20,759 nt of DNA from Nitrospira sp. Its GTDB lineage: Bacteria; Nitrospirota; Thermodesulfovibrionia; Thermodesulfovibrionales; SM23-35. How positions within the stretch are numbered: position 1 is the first letter of the stretch; each line of letters starts with the position of its first letter. The stretch spans positions 1 to 20,759 of the forward strand of contig VGWY01000014.1 of NCBI GenBank assembly GCA_016873575.1. The letters run 5' to 3'. The translations under genes were made by a program, and so were the position numbers. Below, in pieces: positions 1-6,840 of the stretch. Below the pieces are notes generated by a model. The model searched no databases, had not been told where the DNA came from, and saw only the letters and a list, made by a program, of their open reading frames with translations.

Positions 1-2
1 CT

Positions 3-194
3 CTCGCTATTATATCCTATGACGAATCTGTGAGAATTGCTGCGGAAGAAATATTCAGGAAATTTTCGCAAGATAAACGGCTTTCTTTCTGTGATGCAAT
101 TTCTCATGTCATAATCACTCATCTCCTCGACAATATCCCCTGTTTCTCATTTGACAGGGATTTCAGAGGTCTTGGACTGACGGTTTTTCCGTAA
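3..194 (+). CDS. PIN-domain protein, C-terminal part (VapC-like), truncated by window edge
   Basis: The frame starting at base 3 is open to a TAA at 192-194 and gives the last 63 residues of a protein whose start lies outside the window. The segment LSFCDAISHVIITH followed by CFSFDRDFRGLGLTVFP has the C-terminal PIN-nuclease pattern: a Ser/Phe-x-Asp-Ala helix holding one metal-binding acid, then a strand and Asp-x-Asp-Phe with the last acids, ending Gly-Leu-x-Val. PIN proteins of this kind are usually RNases acting as type II toxins (VapC) with a small antitoxin encoded just upstream, which cannot be seen here. The stop codon lies inside a copy of the 3' end of the cas6-like gene found at 1107-1137. 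The family call is good; toxin function is inference. Confidence 0.75.
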   Translation, partial: LAIISYDESVRIAAEEIFRKFSQDKRLSFCDAISHVIITHLLDNIPCFSFDRDFRGLGLTVFP

Positions 195-200
195 GTATTC

Positions 201-231
201 TATATTTCCCCAATCCAAACCCTGTCCCCTT
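201..231 (-). repeat. Copy of the cas6-like 3' end (direct repeat of 1107-1137)
   Basis: These 31 bases match 1107-1137 at 29 positions. Read on the minus strand, both encode the glycine-rich Cas6 tail GTGFGLGKY, and both differences are third-base changes that keep Lys and Gly. Similarity continues imperfectly to about 189, through the stop codon of the PIN gene. The frame upstream on the minus strand is soon closed by TGA, so this is a remnant and not a gene. Confidence 0.75.
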
Positions 232-304
232 CTTAAATATAGTGTTAAGGTTTCAGTGGAAAGGTGTTAGTGAAATACGACAAAGAGAACATGAAGTTTC
301 TGTT

Positions 305-339
305 CTTTTCACTGTTATCTACTCACTATCACCTATCCC
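305..339. repeat. Imperfect heptamer tandem repeat at the nucleotidyltransferase 3' end
   Basis: Five consecutive 7-base units each begin with CT on the plus strand (cttttca, ctgttat, ctactca, ctatcac, ctatccc). The minus-strand gene ends inside it, so its last residues (GDSE) and its TAG come from the repeat. A related 13-base-period tract lies at 1061-1097. Confidence 0.5.
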
Positions 340-858
340 GATTCCGAGTTTTTCAGACCACGTCTGCAAATAGACCCAGTCGAGGTTCTCCCTTTGAATA
401 TCGAGTATCTTCCTTGCATCGAGCCTGTCCTGTTCTCTGCCGCTCACTAATTTCAGGATTATCAGGTCTTCAGGGGTTGCTATATTTACCGAAAAATCAG
501 TCAATTGAATGGCTTTTTTACGTTTAAGCGCCTCATTCTTGAAAACATCGTCGACGAACAGGAAATCAACAGAAACGTCGGGATTGCTCTTCAATGTCGC
601 CCGCAGGAAAAACACTTTCCCGAAGACCATCGGTTTGTCGTGAATAAAGACGAATCTGTTGCTTTCAGTCAATCGCTGTTTGAGATCTTCAACATCGTTG
701 ATGCGTATCGAAACAAGAAAATCGATATCGACTGTCGCCCTGGGCTCTGCCCATATCCCTACTGCCAGTCCGCCCACGAGCATATACTCAACTGCCGCCT
801 CGTCAAGAAACGAGCACACTTCTTTAAGGGATTGGATGAGAGGATTGTTATTCATCAT
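319..858 (-). CDS. Nucleotidyltransferase, AbiEii/MNT-like (toxin-type)
   Basis: A 179-residue protein of the minimal nucleotidyltransferase fold. Near residues 27-50 it shows the Gly-Gly of LVGGLAVGIW and then RATVDIDFLVS, where the Asp-x-Asp pair would bind metal. A third acid is plausible in DVSVDFLF near residue 97. The C-terminal EDLIILKLVSGREQDRLDARKI is the typical tail of stand-alone AbiEii-like transferases annotated beside antitoxins. Known relatives transfer nucleotides to tRNA or protein partners and can be toxic; the actual substrate here cannot be read from sequence. It overlaps the upstream 78-residue gene by 11 bases, so the two are probably co-translated. Its last codons lie in a tandem repeat. 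The start ATGATGAAT gives two possible Met. Confidence 0.75.
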   Translation of the reverse strand: MMNNNPLIQSLKEVCSFLDEAAVEYMLVGGLAVGIWAEPRATVDIDFLVSIRINDVEDLKQRLTESNRFVFIHDKPMVFGKVFFLRATLKSNPDVSVDFLFVDDVFKNEALKRKKAIQLTDFSVNIATPEDLIILKLVSGREQDRLDARKILDIQRENLDWVYLQTWSEKLGIGIGDSE

Positions 859-1084
859 TACTTACTTTCAGCATAGAAAGCTCTTTCCTCACTAATCCAT
901 TGATCGCATCTTCACCGAGTTCCGGATGTTTCTGTCGGATGACAGCACGCTTCAGCTCAAGCGAGAGCATAGTTACATCCGCCCAAGCCTTAATGCGTTT
1001 TTCGATTTCTGCATCTGAAATACGATCCTTGAAATGCTTGACTTCCTTCACCCTTATTTGCTCACTGTCATCTTTCACTGTCAC
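848..1084 (-). CDS. Small helical protein, candidate partner/antitoxin of the nucleotidyltransferase
   Basis: A 78-residue charged protein, predicted mostly helical, with no recognisable DNA-binding motif. The central part (AEIEKRIKAWADVTMLSLEL, then VIRQKHPELGEDAINGLV) resembles small hypothetical proteins commonly found immediately before AbiEii-like nucleotidyltransferases, which suggests an antitoxin or chaperone-like partner. The start is GTG at 1082-1084, overlapping the TGA of the cas6-like gene in GTGA. AAAGG in the preceding repeat could serve as ribosome binding site. The first eight or so codons (TVKDDSEQ) are made from a tandem repeat at 1061-1097, so the true N-terminus may be later; no downstream Met fits better before residue 39. 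Function is inference from position. Confidence 0.55.
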   Translation of the reverse strand: MTVKDDSEQIRVKEVKHFKDRISDAEIEKRIKAWADVTMLSLELKRAVIRQKHPELGEDAINGLVRKELSMLKVSNDE

Positions 1085-1097
1085 CTTTCACTATCCC
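1061..1097. repeat. Tandem repeat with alternating 7- and 6-base units at the cas6/small-protein junction
   Basis: The plus strand reads ctgtcat, ctttca, ctgtcac, ctttca, ctatccc in succession, giving a 13-base period. It spans the cas6-like stop codon and the start of the next gene, so it encodes the last residues of one protein and the first of the other. Confidence 0.55.
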
Positions 1098-2088
1098 GTA
1101 CTATCCTATATTTTCCCAATCCAAACCCTGTCCCTTTTCCGATATGCAAAACTTCTCCGGCTTTAATGAAAGGCATGAACGGTTCCAACTCTCCCTCAAA
1201 TGTTATCTCTCCAACAAACCCGCCTATCTTTAACCTTGTCTCCTGCCTTCCTGAATATCTTTCCCAATCATACCATTTTAAATTTTGACTTTTACCTTTT
1301 ATTTCTTTGGACTGTTCAATGATCCCCTTGAAATCCCATTCTGAAGGATCGCTGTTGCAGTGGAAATAAGAAAGGAGAGAAAGTCTCCTTAAAAGGTTTC
1401 TAATAAGAATATGGAATTCGAGGTCAAGGGTAAGGTGGCCGTCGTAGAGGATTCGGGTAGGAGTCAAAAAGGAAAGTTTTAAAAATCCCCCCTTACCCCC
1501 CTTTTCCAAAGTGGGGTTTTTTGACCCCTCTTTATTCCCAATTCGTAAGGAGGGAATTAAGTGAGAAAGTTCTAATGTTGAAATATCAAATGACTTTAGG
1601 GTTTTGGTTTCAGCATCATAAATCTGCTTTCCATCGCAACGTACCTCTTTTAACTCGTATTTTGCTTTGCCCTTCCCTATTCCAAGCTTTCCGAGTTCAT
1701 CAAAGGTATAGATAAAATAAGGGAGATAGTCTATTGCCCTGCCGATCAAAGTAAGTCCGAAGTTTATTTCATCACCCGGTTTGTAGCCTCTTCTTTTCTC
1801 CGGCGGCGGTTCGATGATAAATGGATGAGGGGCAGATGTATATTTCCGCATGATCTTTGTATCTGAAGGCGGAGGGGTTTCAAAGACATATGAGTAGACG
1901 CACTTTTCTTTCAGGATGCAGTCCTGACAATCTTTGTCTCTTATGGCACAGACAACACGCTTGAAGGCATATCCAAATCCACCCCTGAGGGTCGAGCCTT
2001 TATATGCAGGAAGGATTATTGGCTCTTTTGCAGTTAATCCAAAGGAAAACTGCCCGTATTTGATTATATTCGCAGCGGGTTCATTCAT
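1081..2088 (-). CDS. cas6: Cas6-like RAMP protein (CRISPR precrRNA-processing endoribonuclease family), orphan
   Basis: A 335-residue protein of the Cas6/RAMP family with the C-terminal domain of Pfam CRISPR_Cas6 type. Near the N-terminus it has LPAYKGSTLRGGFGYAF, typical of this branch, and then four cysteines at about 47, 54, 57 and 63 (C-x6-C-x2-C-x5-C), plausibly metal-binding. The C-terminus carries the glycine-rich loop GKGTGFGLGKY used by RAMP proteins to hold RNA. A start eight codons upstream (2112) exists, but the ATG at 2086-2088 is preceded by AGGGGG five bases away and is preferred. Residues about 191-204 (NPTLEKGGKGGF) come from an inserted G/C palindromic element. There is no CRISPR array or other cas gene in the window, so its RNA substrate is unknown. 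The downstream small-protein gene overlaps by 4 bases. Confidence 0.8.
   Translation of the reverse strand: MNEPAANIIKYGQFSFGLTAKEPIILPAYKGSTLRGGFGYAFKRVVCAIRDKDCQDCILKEKCVYSYVFETPPPSDTKIMRKYTSAPHPFIIEPPPEKRRGYKPGDEINFGLTLIGRAIDYLPYFIYTFDELGKLGIGKGKAKYELKEVRCDGKQIYDAETKTLKSFDISTLELSHLIPSLRIGNKEGSKNPTLEKGGKGGFLKLSFLTPTRILYDGHLTLDLEFHILIRNLLRRLSLLSYFHCNSDPSEWDFKGIIEQSKEIKGKSQNLKWYDWERYSGRQETRLKIGGFVGEITFEGELEPFMPFIKAGEVLHIGKGTGFGLGKYRIVRDSER
1482..1522. repeat. G/C-rich palindromic element inside the cas6-like gene, partly decayed
   Basis: The plus strand has an aaat-C6-tta-C6-tttt arm, then ccaaag and a shorter tgggg-t6 arm. It matches the left arm and partial right arm of the intact element in the bamA-like gene (13615-13660). 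It remains in frame in the host gene, adding about 14 residues. Confidence 0.65.
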
Positions 2089-2176
2089 AGCACCCCCTAC
2101 AGAAACTATCAAAGCATACCATGAATCAATACATAAATCATTCAGAATCTATCTCCCAAATCCCGATATAGAAAGT

Positions 2177-2255
2177 TGTCATTGCGAACGAAGTGAAGCA
2201 ATCTCGCATTCCAGCGCTGAGATTGCCACGTACCCTTCGGGTACTCGCAATGACA
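2177..2255. repeat. 79-bp imperfect palindrome, dispersed MITE/REP-like element
   Basis: It begins tgtcattgcga and ends with the exact reverse complement tcgcaatgaca. An inner pair gcaatctc (2198-2205) and gagattgc (2219-2226) also matches. The tgtcattgcga...gcaatct ends are a recurrent dispersed repeat in many bacterial genomes, whose chance translation CHCERSEAI appears in spurious ORFs. It fills most of the 225-base gap between the histidine kinase and the cas6-like gene, and no gene is supported there. Confidence 0.8.
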
Positions 2256-2313
2256 GATAGAGATAAAGGGTCTCTGATTTCTATCTCTGTATTTGGGTAT
2301 CTTGCCTCGACTG

Positions 2314-3570
2314 TTATACATGAGGTGAGATCGGGAACCGTAACCTGAATGTAGTCCCTTCATCACTGCTATCAACAAAAATACTTCCTCCATGAGAGAC
2401 GATAATCTTATGTACTATAGCAAGGCCAAGTCCTGTGCCCTTTTCCTTTGTTGTAAAAAATGGGAGGAATATCTTGTCCTTTATATCTCCTGAAATACCA
2501 TGTCCTGTATCTGATATTGAAAGCTCAAGAAAATCCCCTGTTGAGTCTTTAAAACGAGAGGTCCCAATTGTCAAGGTTCCTCCATTTGGCATTGCCTCAA
2601 CAGCATTCTGTATGAGGTTTGTGAATGCCTGCCGCAAAAGCACTTCATCACCCTTCATAACAGGCAATCCTTCAATCGTGAGGTGGAGGTTAATATCAGC
2701 TCTTTGTGCTGTAACTGACGAAATACAATTTTCGATAATCATCTTCAGGTCAATATCCGATATGGTGAGTTCAGCAGGTTTTGCAAAGGAAAGGAAATCA
2801 GAGATAATCCTGTCCATAACGCTGACCTCTTTCGAAATAGCCTCTATGGCAGGTTTTAAAGAGTCATCCGCCTTTTTTGAGAGGAGTTTTGTGTAACCTA
2901 CAATGACACCCATTGGGTTCCGCAGCTCATGGGCAATCCCTGCTGATATCTCGCCAAGGCTCAAAAGCCTTGTCCTCAGTTCCATTTGTGACTCTATTGC
3001 CTTGAGGTGCGTAAGGTCTGTAAAAACGAGTATCTGTCCAATCGTCCTGCCTTCACTATCCTTTAAAGGAGAAAGGGTAAGCCCTAACCAGAGCCTCTTA
3101 CCCGATGGTGTCATGTAACTTATCTCAGCCCTTTCAATTATCTTTCTTTCGTTCAGAAGGTCTGTTATGGGTTTGCTCAGGACATCTGTATGATACTGCC
3201 CAATAACCTGCTCATTTTTCATTTCGAGGATCTTCTCCGCAGATTGGTTTGCCTTTGTAATTCTCATTTCCTCATCGAAGCTGATTACACCACTCGGAAC
3301 ACTCTGCAGAATATTTTCATTATACCCTTCGATTGCTAATGCCTTGTCTTCTGCTTTCTGACGCAGGACTTCAAGCTCCTTCTCCTTCTCTTTGAGTTTT
3401 GAGACGAGTTCATGAAAGGTGTCCACGACAAAACCAACCTGAGACACATCCTTCTTTTCTAACCTTTTCTGGCCACTATGAAATCTGGTAAATATCCTGA
3501 CGAGATAAAACAGGATGATAATTGCAATAAGCAATAGAAATGAATAGACCACCAACATCTCTGTGTTCAC
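2314..3570 (-). CDS. Membrane-anchored PAS-domain sensor histidine kinase (PilS/NtrB-like)
   Basis: A 418-residue sensor kinase. One transmembrane helix (about 6-25) is followed by a short coiled coil (55-78) and a PAS domain (about 85-190). A HisKA domain follows with the phosphorylatable His214 in GIAHELRNPMG, then an ATPase domain with N box NLIQNAVEAM (318-327), G1 box DTGHGI and the FLPFFTTKEKGTGLGL F/G2 region. It would autophosphorylate and pass phosphate to a response regulator, probably of the NtrC type given the H-box; no regulator is in the window. The GTG start overlaps the stop of pilD in GTGA, so the two are translationally coupled. That position, right after pilD, resembles pilD-pilS-pilR order and suggests pilus control, but the sensor lacks the multi-span membrane region of classical PilS. 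An ATG at 3556-3558 is an alternative start. Confidence 0.85.
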   Translation of the reverse strand: MNTEMLVVYSFLLLIAIIILFYLVRIFTRFHSGQKRLEKKDVSQVGFVVDTFHELVSKLKEKEKELEVLRQKAEDKALAIEGYNENILQSVPSGVISFDEEMRITKANQSAEKILEMKNEQVIGQYHTDVLSKPITDLLNERKIIERAEISYMTPSGKRLWLGLTLSPLKDSEGRTIGQILVFTDLTHLKAIESQMELRTRLLSLGEISAGIAHELRNPMGVIVGYTKLLSKKADDSLKPAIEAISKEVSVMDRIISDFLSFAKPAELTISDIDLKMIIENCISSVTAQRADINLHLTIEGLPVMKGDEVLLRQAFTNLIQNAVEAMPNGGTLTIGTSRFKDSTGDFLELSISDTGHGISGDIKDKIFLPFFTTKEKGTGLGLAIVHKIIVSHGGSIFVDSSDEGTTFRLRFPISPHV

Positions 3571-4355
3571 CGGATAATCTGTCCCCCGAGGTACAATGAC
3601 AGTAACTCCTGACCGTAAAAAAGGGTTATCAATGAACCAAGAGCAAGGAATGGACCGAATGGTATCTTTGTCTTCCGCCCTTTCCCTTTCAACACCATAA
3701 GAAATATTCCAACGATTGACCCTATAAGGCTGCCGAGAAATGTTGTCATGAGGACTGCTTTCCAGCCCAACACAGCACCAACCATCGCCATCATCTTAAT
3801 ATCTCCTCCTCCCATACCACCTCGGCTGAGAACTGCGACAGCGTAAAATAGTCCACCTCCAACCAAAAAACCAATGATTGATGACTTGTATCCGAGAAGA
3901 GAATATCGTATAAAAGGATCGGGCAAAAGGAATGAACCCGTGAGAAGTCCTATGGGGATACCTGACAAGGTTATCCAGTCAGGTATTATCTGGAAATCCA
4001 GATCTATGAAGGTTATAACAATAAGTGCTGAACAAAAGACACAATACACTATGGTGTGCCATCCGAACCCGAATCTCCATAAAACTGCAACATAAGATAA
4101 TGCATTTAAAAACTCTACGAGCGGATACCGAAAGGAAATCCTTGCCTTACAGAACCTGCACCTGCCACCTAAAAATATATAACTTACTACCGGTATATTA
4201 TCCCATGGCTTAATAGGACTGTCACAGGAAGGGCATCTCGAAGAGGGTATGATTATTGATAAGTTCCTCGGTATCCTGTATATGCAGACATTCAGGAATG
4301 AACCAACAATAGAGCCAAAGAGGAAGACAATGATATATGGAATTATGCTATGCAT
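3567..4355 (-). CDS. pilD: Prepilin peptidase / N-methyltransferase (type IV leader peptidase)
   Basis: A 262-residue polytopic inner-membrane aspartyl protease that cleaves type IV prepilin and pseudopilin leaders and methylates the new N-terminal residue. Seen in order: N-terminal membrane helix ending GSFLNVCIYRIPR; the cytoplasmic zinc site with CPSC (41-44) and CRFC (66-69); the acidic motif IDLDFQIIPD (117-126); and GMGGGDIKMM (180-188) with the second catalytic Asp185 in the GxGD position; then further hydrophobic helices. The length is normal for the family. It starts 13 bases after the coiled-coil gene and overlaps the histidine kinase by 4 bases. No pilin genes are in the window, so the substrates are encoded elsewhere. 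Confidence 0.95.
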   Translation of the reverse strand: MHSIIPYIIVFLFGSIVGSFLNVCIYRIPRNLSIIIPSSRCPSCDSPIKPWDNIPVVSYIFLGGRCRFCKARISFRYPLVEFLNALSYVAVLWRFGFGWHTIVYCVFCSALIVITFIDLDFQIIPDWITLSGIPIGLLTGSFLLPDPFIRYSLLGYKSSIIGFLVGGGLFYAVAVLSRGGMGGGDIKMMAMVGAVLGWKAVLMTTFLGSLIGSIVGIFLMVLKGKGRKTKIPFGPFLALGSLITLFYGQELLSLYLGGQIIR

Positions 4356-4368
4356 TTTATGAGTATAG

Positions 4369-4683
4369 CTATTCCTCTATCTTACTCATCTCTGATGCCT
4401 TCTTTTTTGTTTCATCTATCTCACTACTGAGCTTTTCGATCTCGTGAAGGGCTTCCATAATAACCCTGTCCTTCAGGATATACCTGTCTGAATATCCTTT
4501 TAATTCACAAACACGTTCCCCTATTTTCTTCATGAGTTCATCTTTTTTTCTTTCCATCTGCTCTGACTGATACAGCAGTTTCATTAGTGAATATTCGATC
4601 TTCAGTCTGTCTGAAAATACAGATGAAACCCATTTTATCTTTTTAACACCGTTATCAAGATTATCCTTCAACCTTCTCCACAT
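4369..4683 (-). CDS. Hypothetical charged coiled-coil protein, 104 aa
   Basis: Not recognised. A 104-residue soluble protein, rich in Lys and Glu, predicted helical almost throughout. Residues 36-60 and 75-104 look like amphipathic coiled coils. There is no signal peptide, cysteine motif or membrane segment. The start is well supported: AAGGAGAT precedes the ATG at 4681-4683 by six bases. It lies between recG (separated by a palindromic element) and pilD (13-base gap), so it is likely in the same transcript. A structural or adaptor role is possible but nothing in the sequence shows it. Confidence 0.75.
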   Translation of the reverse strand: MWRRLKDNLDNGVKKIKWVSSVFSDRLKIEYSLMKLLYQSEQMERKKDELMKKIGERVCELKGYSDRYILKDRVIMEALHEIEKLSSEIDETKKKASEMSKIEE

Positions 4684-4693
4684 AATATCTCCT

Positions 4694-4737
4694 TAATCCC
4701 CCATCTCCCATTTAGTAAATGGGGCAAGGGGGGATTA
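4694..4737. repeat. G/C-rich palindromic element at the recG 3' end
   Basis: It is an inverted repeat taat-C5-atctcccattt / agt / aaatgggg-caa-G6-atta, of the same family as 13615-13660. The minus-strand stop codon of recG (4735-4737) lies in its outer edge. As RNA it would form a strong hairpin between recG and the next gene, but no U-run follows, so a terminator role is doubtful; it might act as a processing or stability element. Confidence 0.7.
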
Positions 4738-6840
4738 CCCTGTCTGAAACAAGTCAATCTTCCCTTTCCAGAATGTCTCAAGTGACTTTCTCAGGAGGGG
4801 GAAGCTCCTCACATCAGGGTCTGTATCAATGATGCTGAAGGCCTCTCTCCTCGCTGTATTGAGGAGTTGCGCATCCCTGACAATATTTGCTATCTTGAGG
4901 TCAGGCATACCTGACTGGCGTGTTCCAAAAAATTCGCCCGGACCTCTTATATCCAGGTCTTCCTCTGCAATCCTGAAGCCGTCATTACTCCTGATCATGA
5001 TATCAAGCCTTTTCCGTGCATCATCACCATAGGGTTCATAGGCAAGCAGTATACAGTAAGACTTATGTGCACCCCTTCCTACCCTGCCCCTGAGCTGATG
5101 AAGCTGTGACAGTCCAAACCTCTCAGCATGTATTATAAGCATAAGTGTTGCATTTGGTACATCCACACCCACTTCTATAACAGTTGTGCTGACCAGTATG
5201 TCTATCACCCCATTTTTGAAAGATGTCATTAACTCTTCTCTTTCCTGTGGTTTCATCCTTCCGTGAATCAGCCCTACACTGAATTCAGGGAAAACCTTCT
5301 CAAAGGCATTCTTGCCTTGTATCGCAGACCTGAGGTCAACCTTCTCAGATTCCTCTATGAGAGGATATACAACATACACCTGTCGTCCTTTGTGTACCTC
5401 TTCTCTGATAAGCCTGTATATCTTGTCCTTCTGATGTACATTGAATAACATGGTTTCTACAGGTCTCCTTTCAGGCGGAAGTTCATCAATAATAGAGTAG
5501 TCCAGATCTCCATAGAGCGTAAGAGAAAGTGTGCGTGGTATTGGCGTTGCTGTCATGACAAGGACATCGGGGTTCAGCGCCTTTTTCCTGAGCAAGGCCC
5601 TCTGCATAACACCGAACCTGTGTTGTTCATCTATTATGACAAGACCGAGATTTTTGAATGTAACTCCTTCCTGAATAAGTGCGTGGGTTCCGACAATGAT
5701 ATCAATCTCACCAGAAGCGATCTCGTGCAAAGGCCTCTCTTTTGTGCTTCCGGTCAACAAACATATCTTCAACCCCATGTCTTCTATCATCCTGTGGATA
5801 TTAATATAGTGCTGTTCTGCAAGGATTTCTGTAGGTGCCATCAAGGCTGATTGATATCCATTTTCGGCTGCCACTGTCATAGCCATTAGTGCAACGATAG
5901 TCTTTCCACATCCCACATCGCCCTGCATGAGTCTGTTCATCGGGTGAGGTAATTTCATATCCTTGAGGATATCGCTGAATACCCTTTCCTGTGCCATTGT
6001 TAACCTGAATGGAAGCATCCTGATAAGCCTTTTTAAACGCATGCTCTCAGGATGAAATGCGATCCCTTTGTCGAGTGCAGCTGACCTTTTCATTATAGCA
6101 AGCCCAAGCTCGAACAGGAAAAGCTCATCAAAAGAAAGCCTTTTGTGAAAATTACTTACTCCCCTGTTGAAAAGTCCTAAATCTACACCTGCATCAGGGA
6201 AGTGAACCTGCGAGAGGCTTTCAGATAAGATAGGAAGGTTATTCCTTTTCAGAATTTCCACTGGCATAGGATCGTGCACATCCTGGATGCAGGTATTCAG
6301 GATATTGAACATGATCGACCGTATCTGTCTTACACTCAGACCACTGGTTACCCGATAAACAGGCACAACCCTATTCGTATGAATGAATGAATCATCTCGG
6401 AATCGAGTCGAAGCGACATCACTGATGATCTCATACTCCGGGTTGTCCATTTCTATTCCGCCATGGTAAGAATTTATTTTCACAGTTCCGCAGAGTACAA
6501 CCTGCTGCCCGACCTTGAAATTTTTTTGCATGAAAGGCTGGTTAAACCATTTCCCTCTTATAAAACCACTGCCGTCATTCACGATAAGCTCGAAAATCGT
6601 CATCTTTCTTTTAGGAAGTCTTATAACTTCTGCAGCGACAACCCTTCCGGCGATGGTCTCTACATTATTGTATCGGAGGTTGCTGATCTTTCTGAGATTG
6701 CTCCTGTCTTCGTATCTATGAGGGAGGTAATACAGGGCATCTCTAACCGTCCTTATACCAAGACGATTCAAAAGCCTGGACCTCTGCGGTCCTACCCCTT
6801 TTGTATACTGTATCTGAAGATCTGAGAGGTCTTTATCCAT
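4735..6840 (-). CDS. recG: ATP-dependent DNA helicase RecG
   Basis: A 701-residue superfamily 2 helicase that remodels stalled replication forks and branch-migrates recombination intermediates. An N-terminal helix-hairpin-helix-like segment (TKGVGPQRSRLLNRLGI) precedes the OB-fold wedge domain (about 55-140). The helicase core shows Walker A GDVGCGKT (307-314), box II DEQH (404-407), MTATPIPRTL (429-438), STTVIEVGVDVPNA (551-564) and QLRGRVGRG (582-590). The RecG-specific end IRGPGEFFGTRQSGMPDL follows. Length and motif order are full. The start overlaps the end of nusA by 8 bases with no clear ribosome binding site, which suggests translational coupling. The last codon runs into a palindromic repeat that supplies the stop. 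Confidence 0.97.
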   Translation of the reverse strand: MDKDLSDLQIQYTKGVGPQRSRLLNRLGIRTVRDALYYLPHRYEDRSNLRKISNLRYNNVETIAGRVVAAEVIRLPKRKMTIFELIVNDGSGFIRGKWFNQPFMQKNFKVGQQVVLCGTVKINSYHGGIEMDNPEYEIISDVASTRFRDDSFIHTNRVVPVYRVTSGLSVRQIRSIMFNILNTCIQDVHDPMPVEILKRNNLPILSESLSQVHFPDAGVDLGLFNRGVSNFHKRLSFDELFLFELGLAIMKRSAALDKGIAFHPESMRLKRLIRMLPFRLTMAQERVFSDILKDMKLPHPMNRLMQGDVGCGKTIVALMAMTVAAENGYQSALMAPTEILAEQHYINIHRMIEDMGLKICLLTGSTKERPLHEIASGEIDIIVGTHALIQEGVTFKNLGLVIIDEQHRFGVMQRALLRKKALNPDVLVMTATPIPRTLSLTLYGDLDYSIIDELPPERRPVETMLFNVHQKDKIYRLIREEVHKGRQVYVVYPLIEESEKVDLRSAIQGKNAFEKVFPEFSVGLIHGRMKPQEREELMTSFKNGVIDILVSTTVIEVGVDVPNATLMLIIHAERFGLSQLHQLRGRVGRGAHKSYCILLAYEPYGDDARKRLDIMIRSNDGFRIAEEDLDIRGPGEFFGTRQSGMPDLKIANIVRDAQLLNTARREAFSIIDTDPDVRSFPLLRKSLETFWKGKIDLFQTG

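Noticed and set aside
505..876. 123-aa plus-strand ORF
   Set aside because: It lies opposite the nucleotidyltransferase gene, which has clear catalytic motifs; its own translation shows none.
2142..2393. 83-aa ORF containing CHCEYPKGTWQSQRW-like sequence
   Set aside because: It is a translation of the palindromic MITE-like element plus the out-of-frame end of the histidine kinase.
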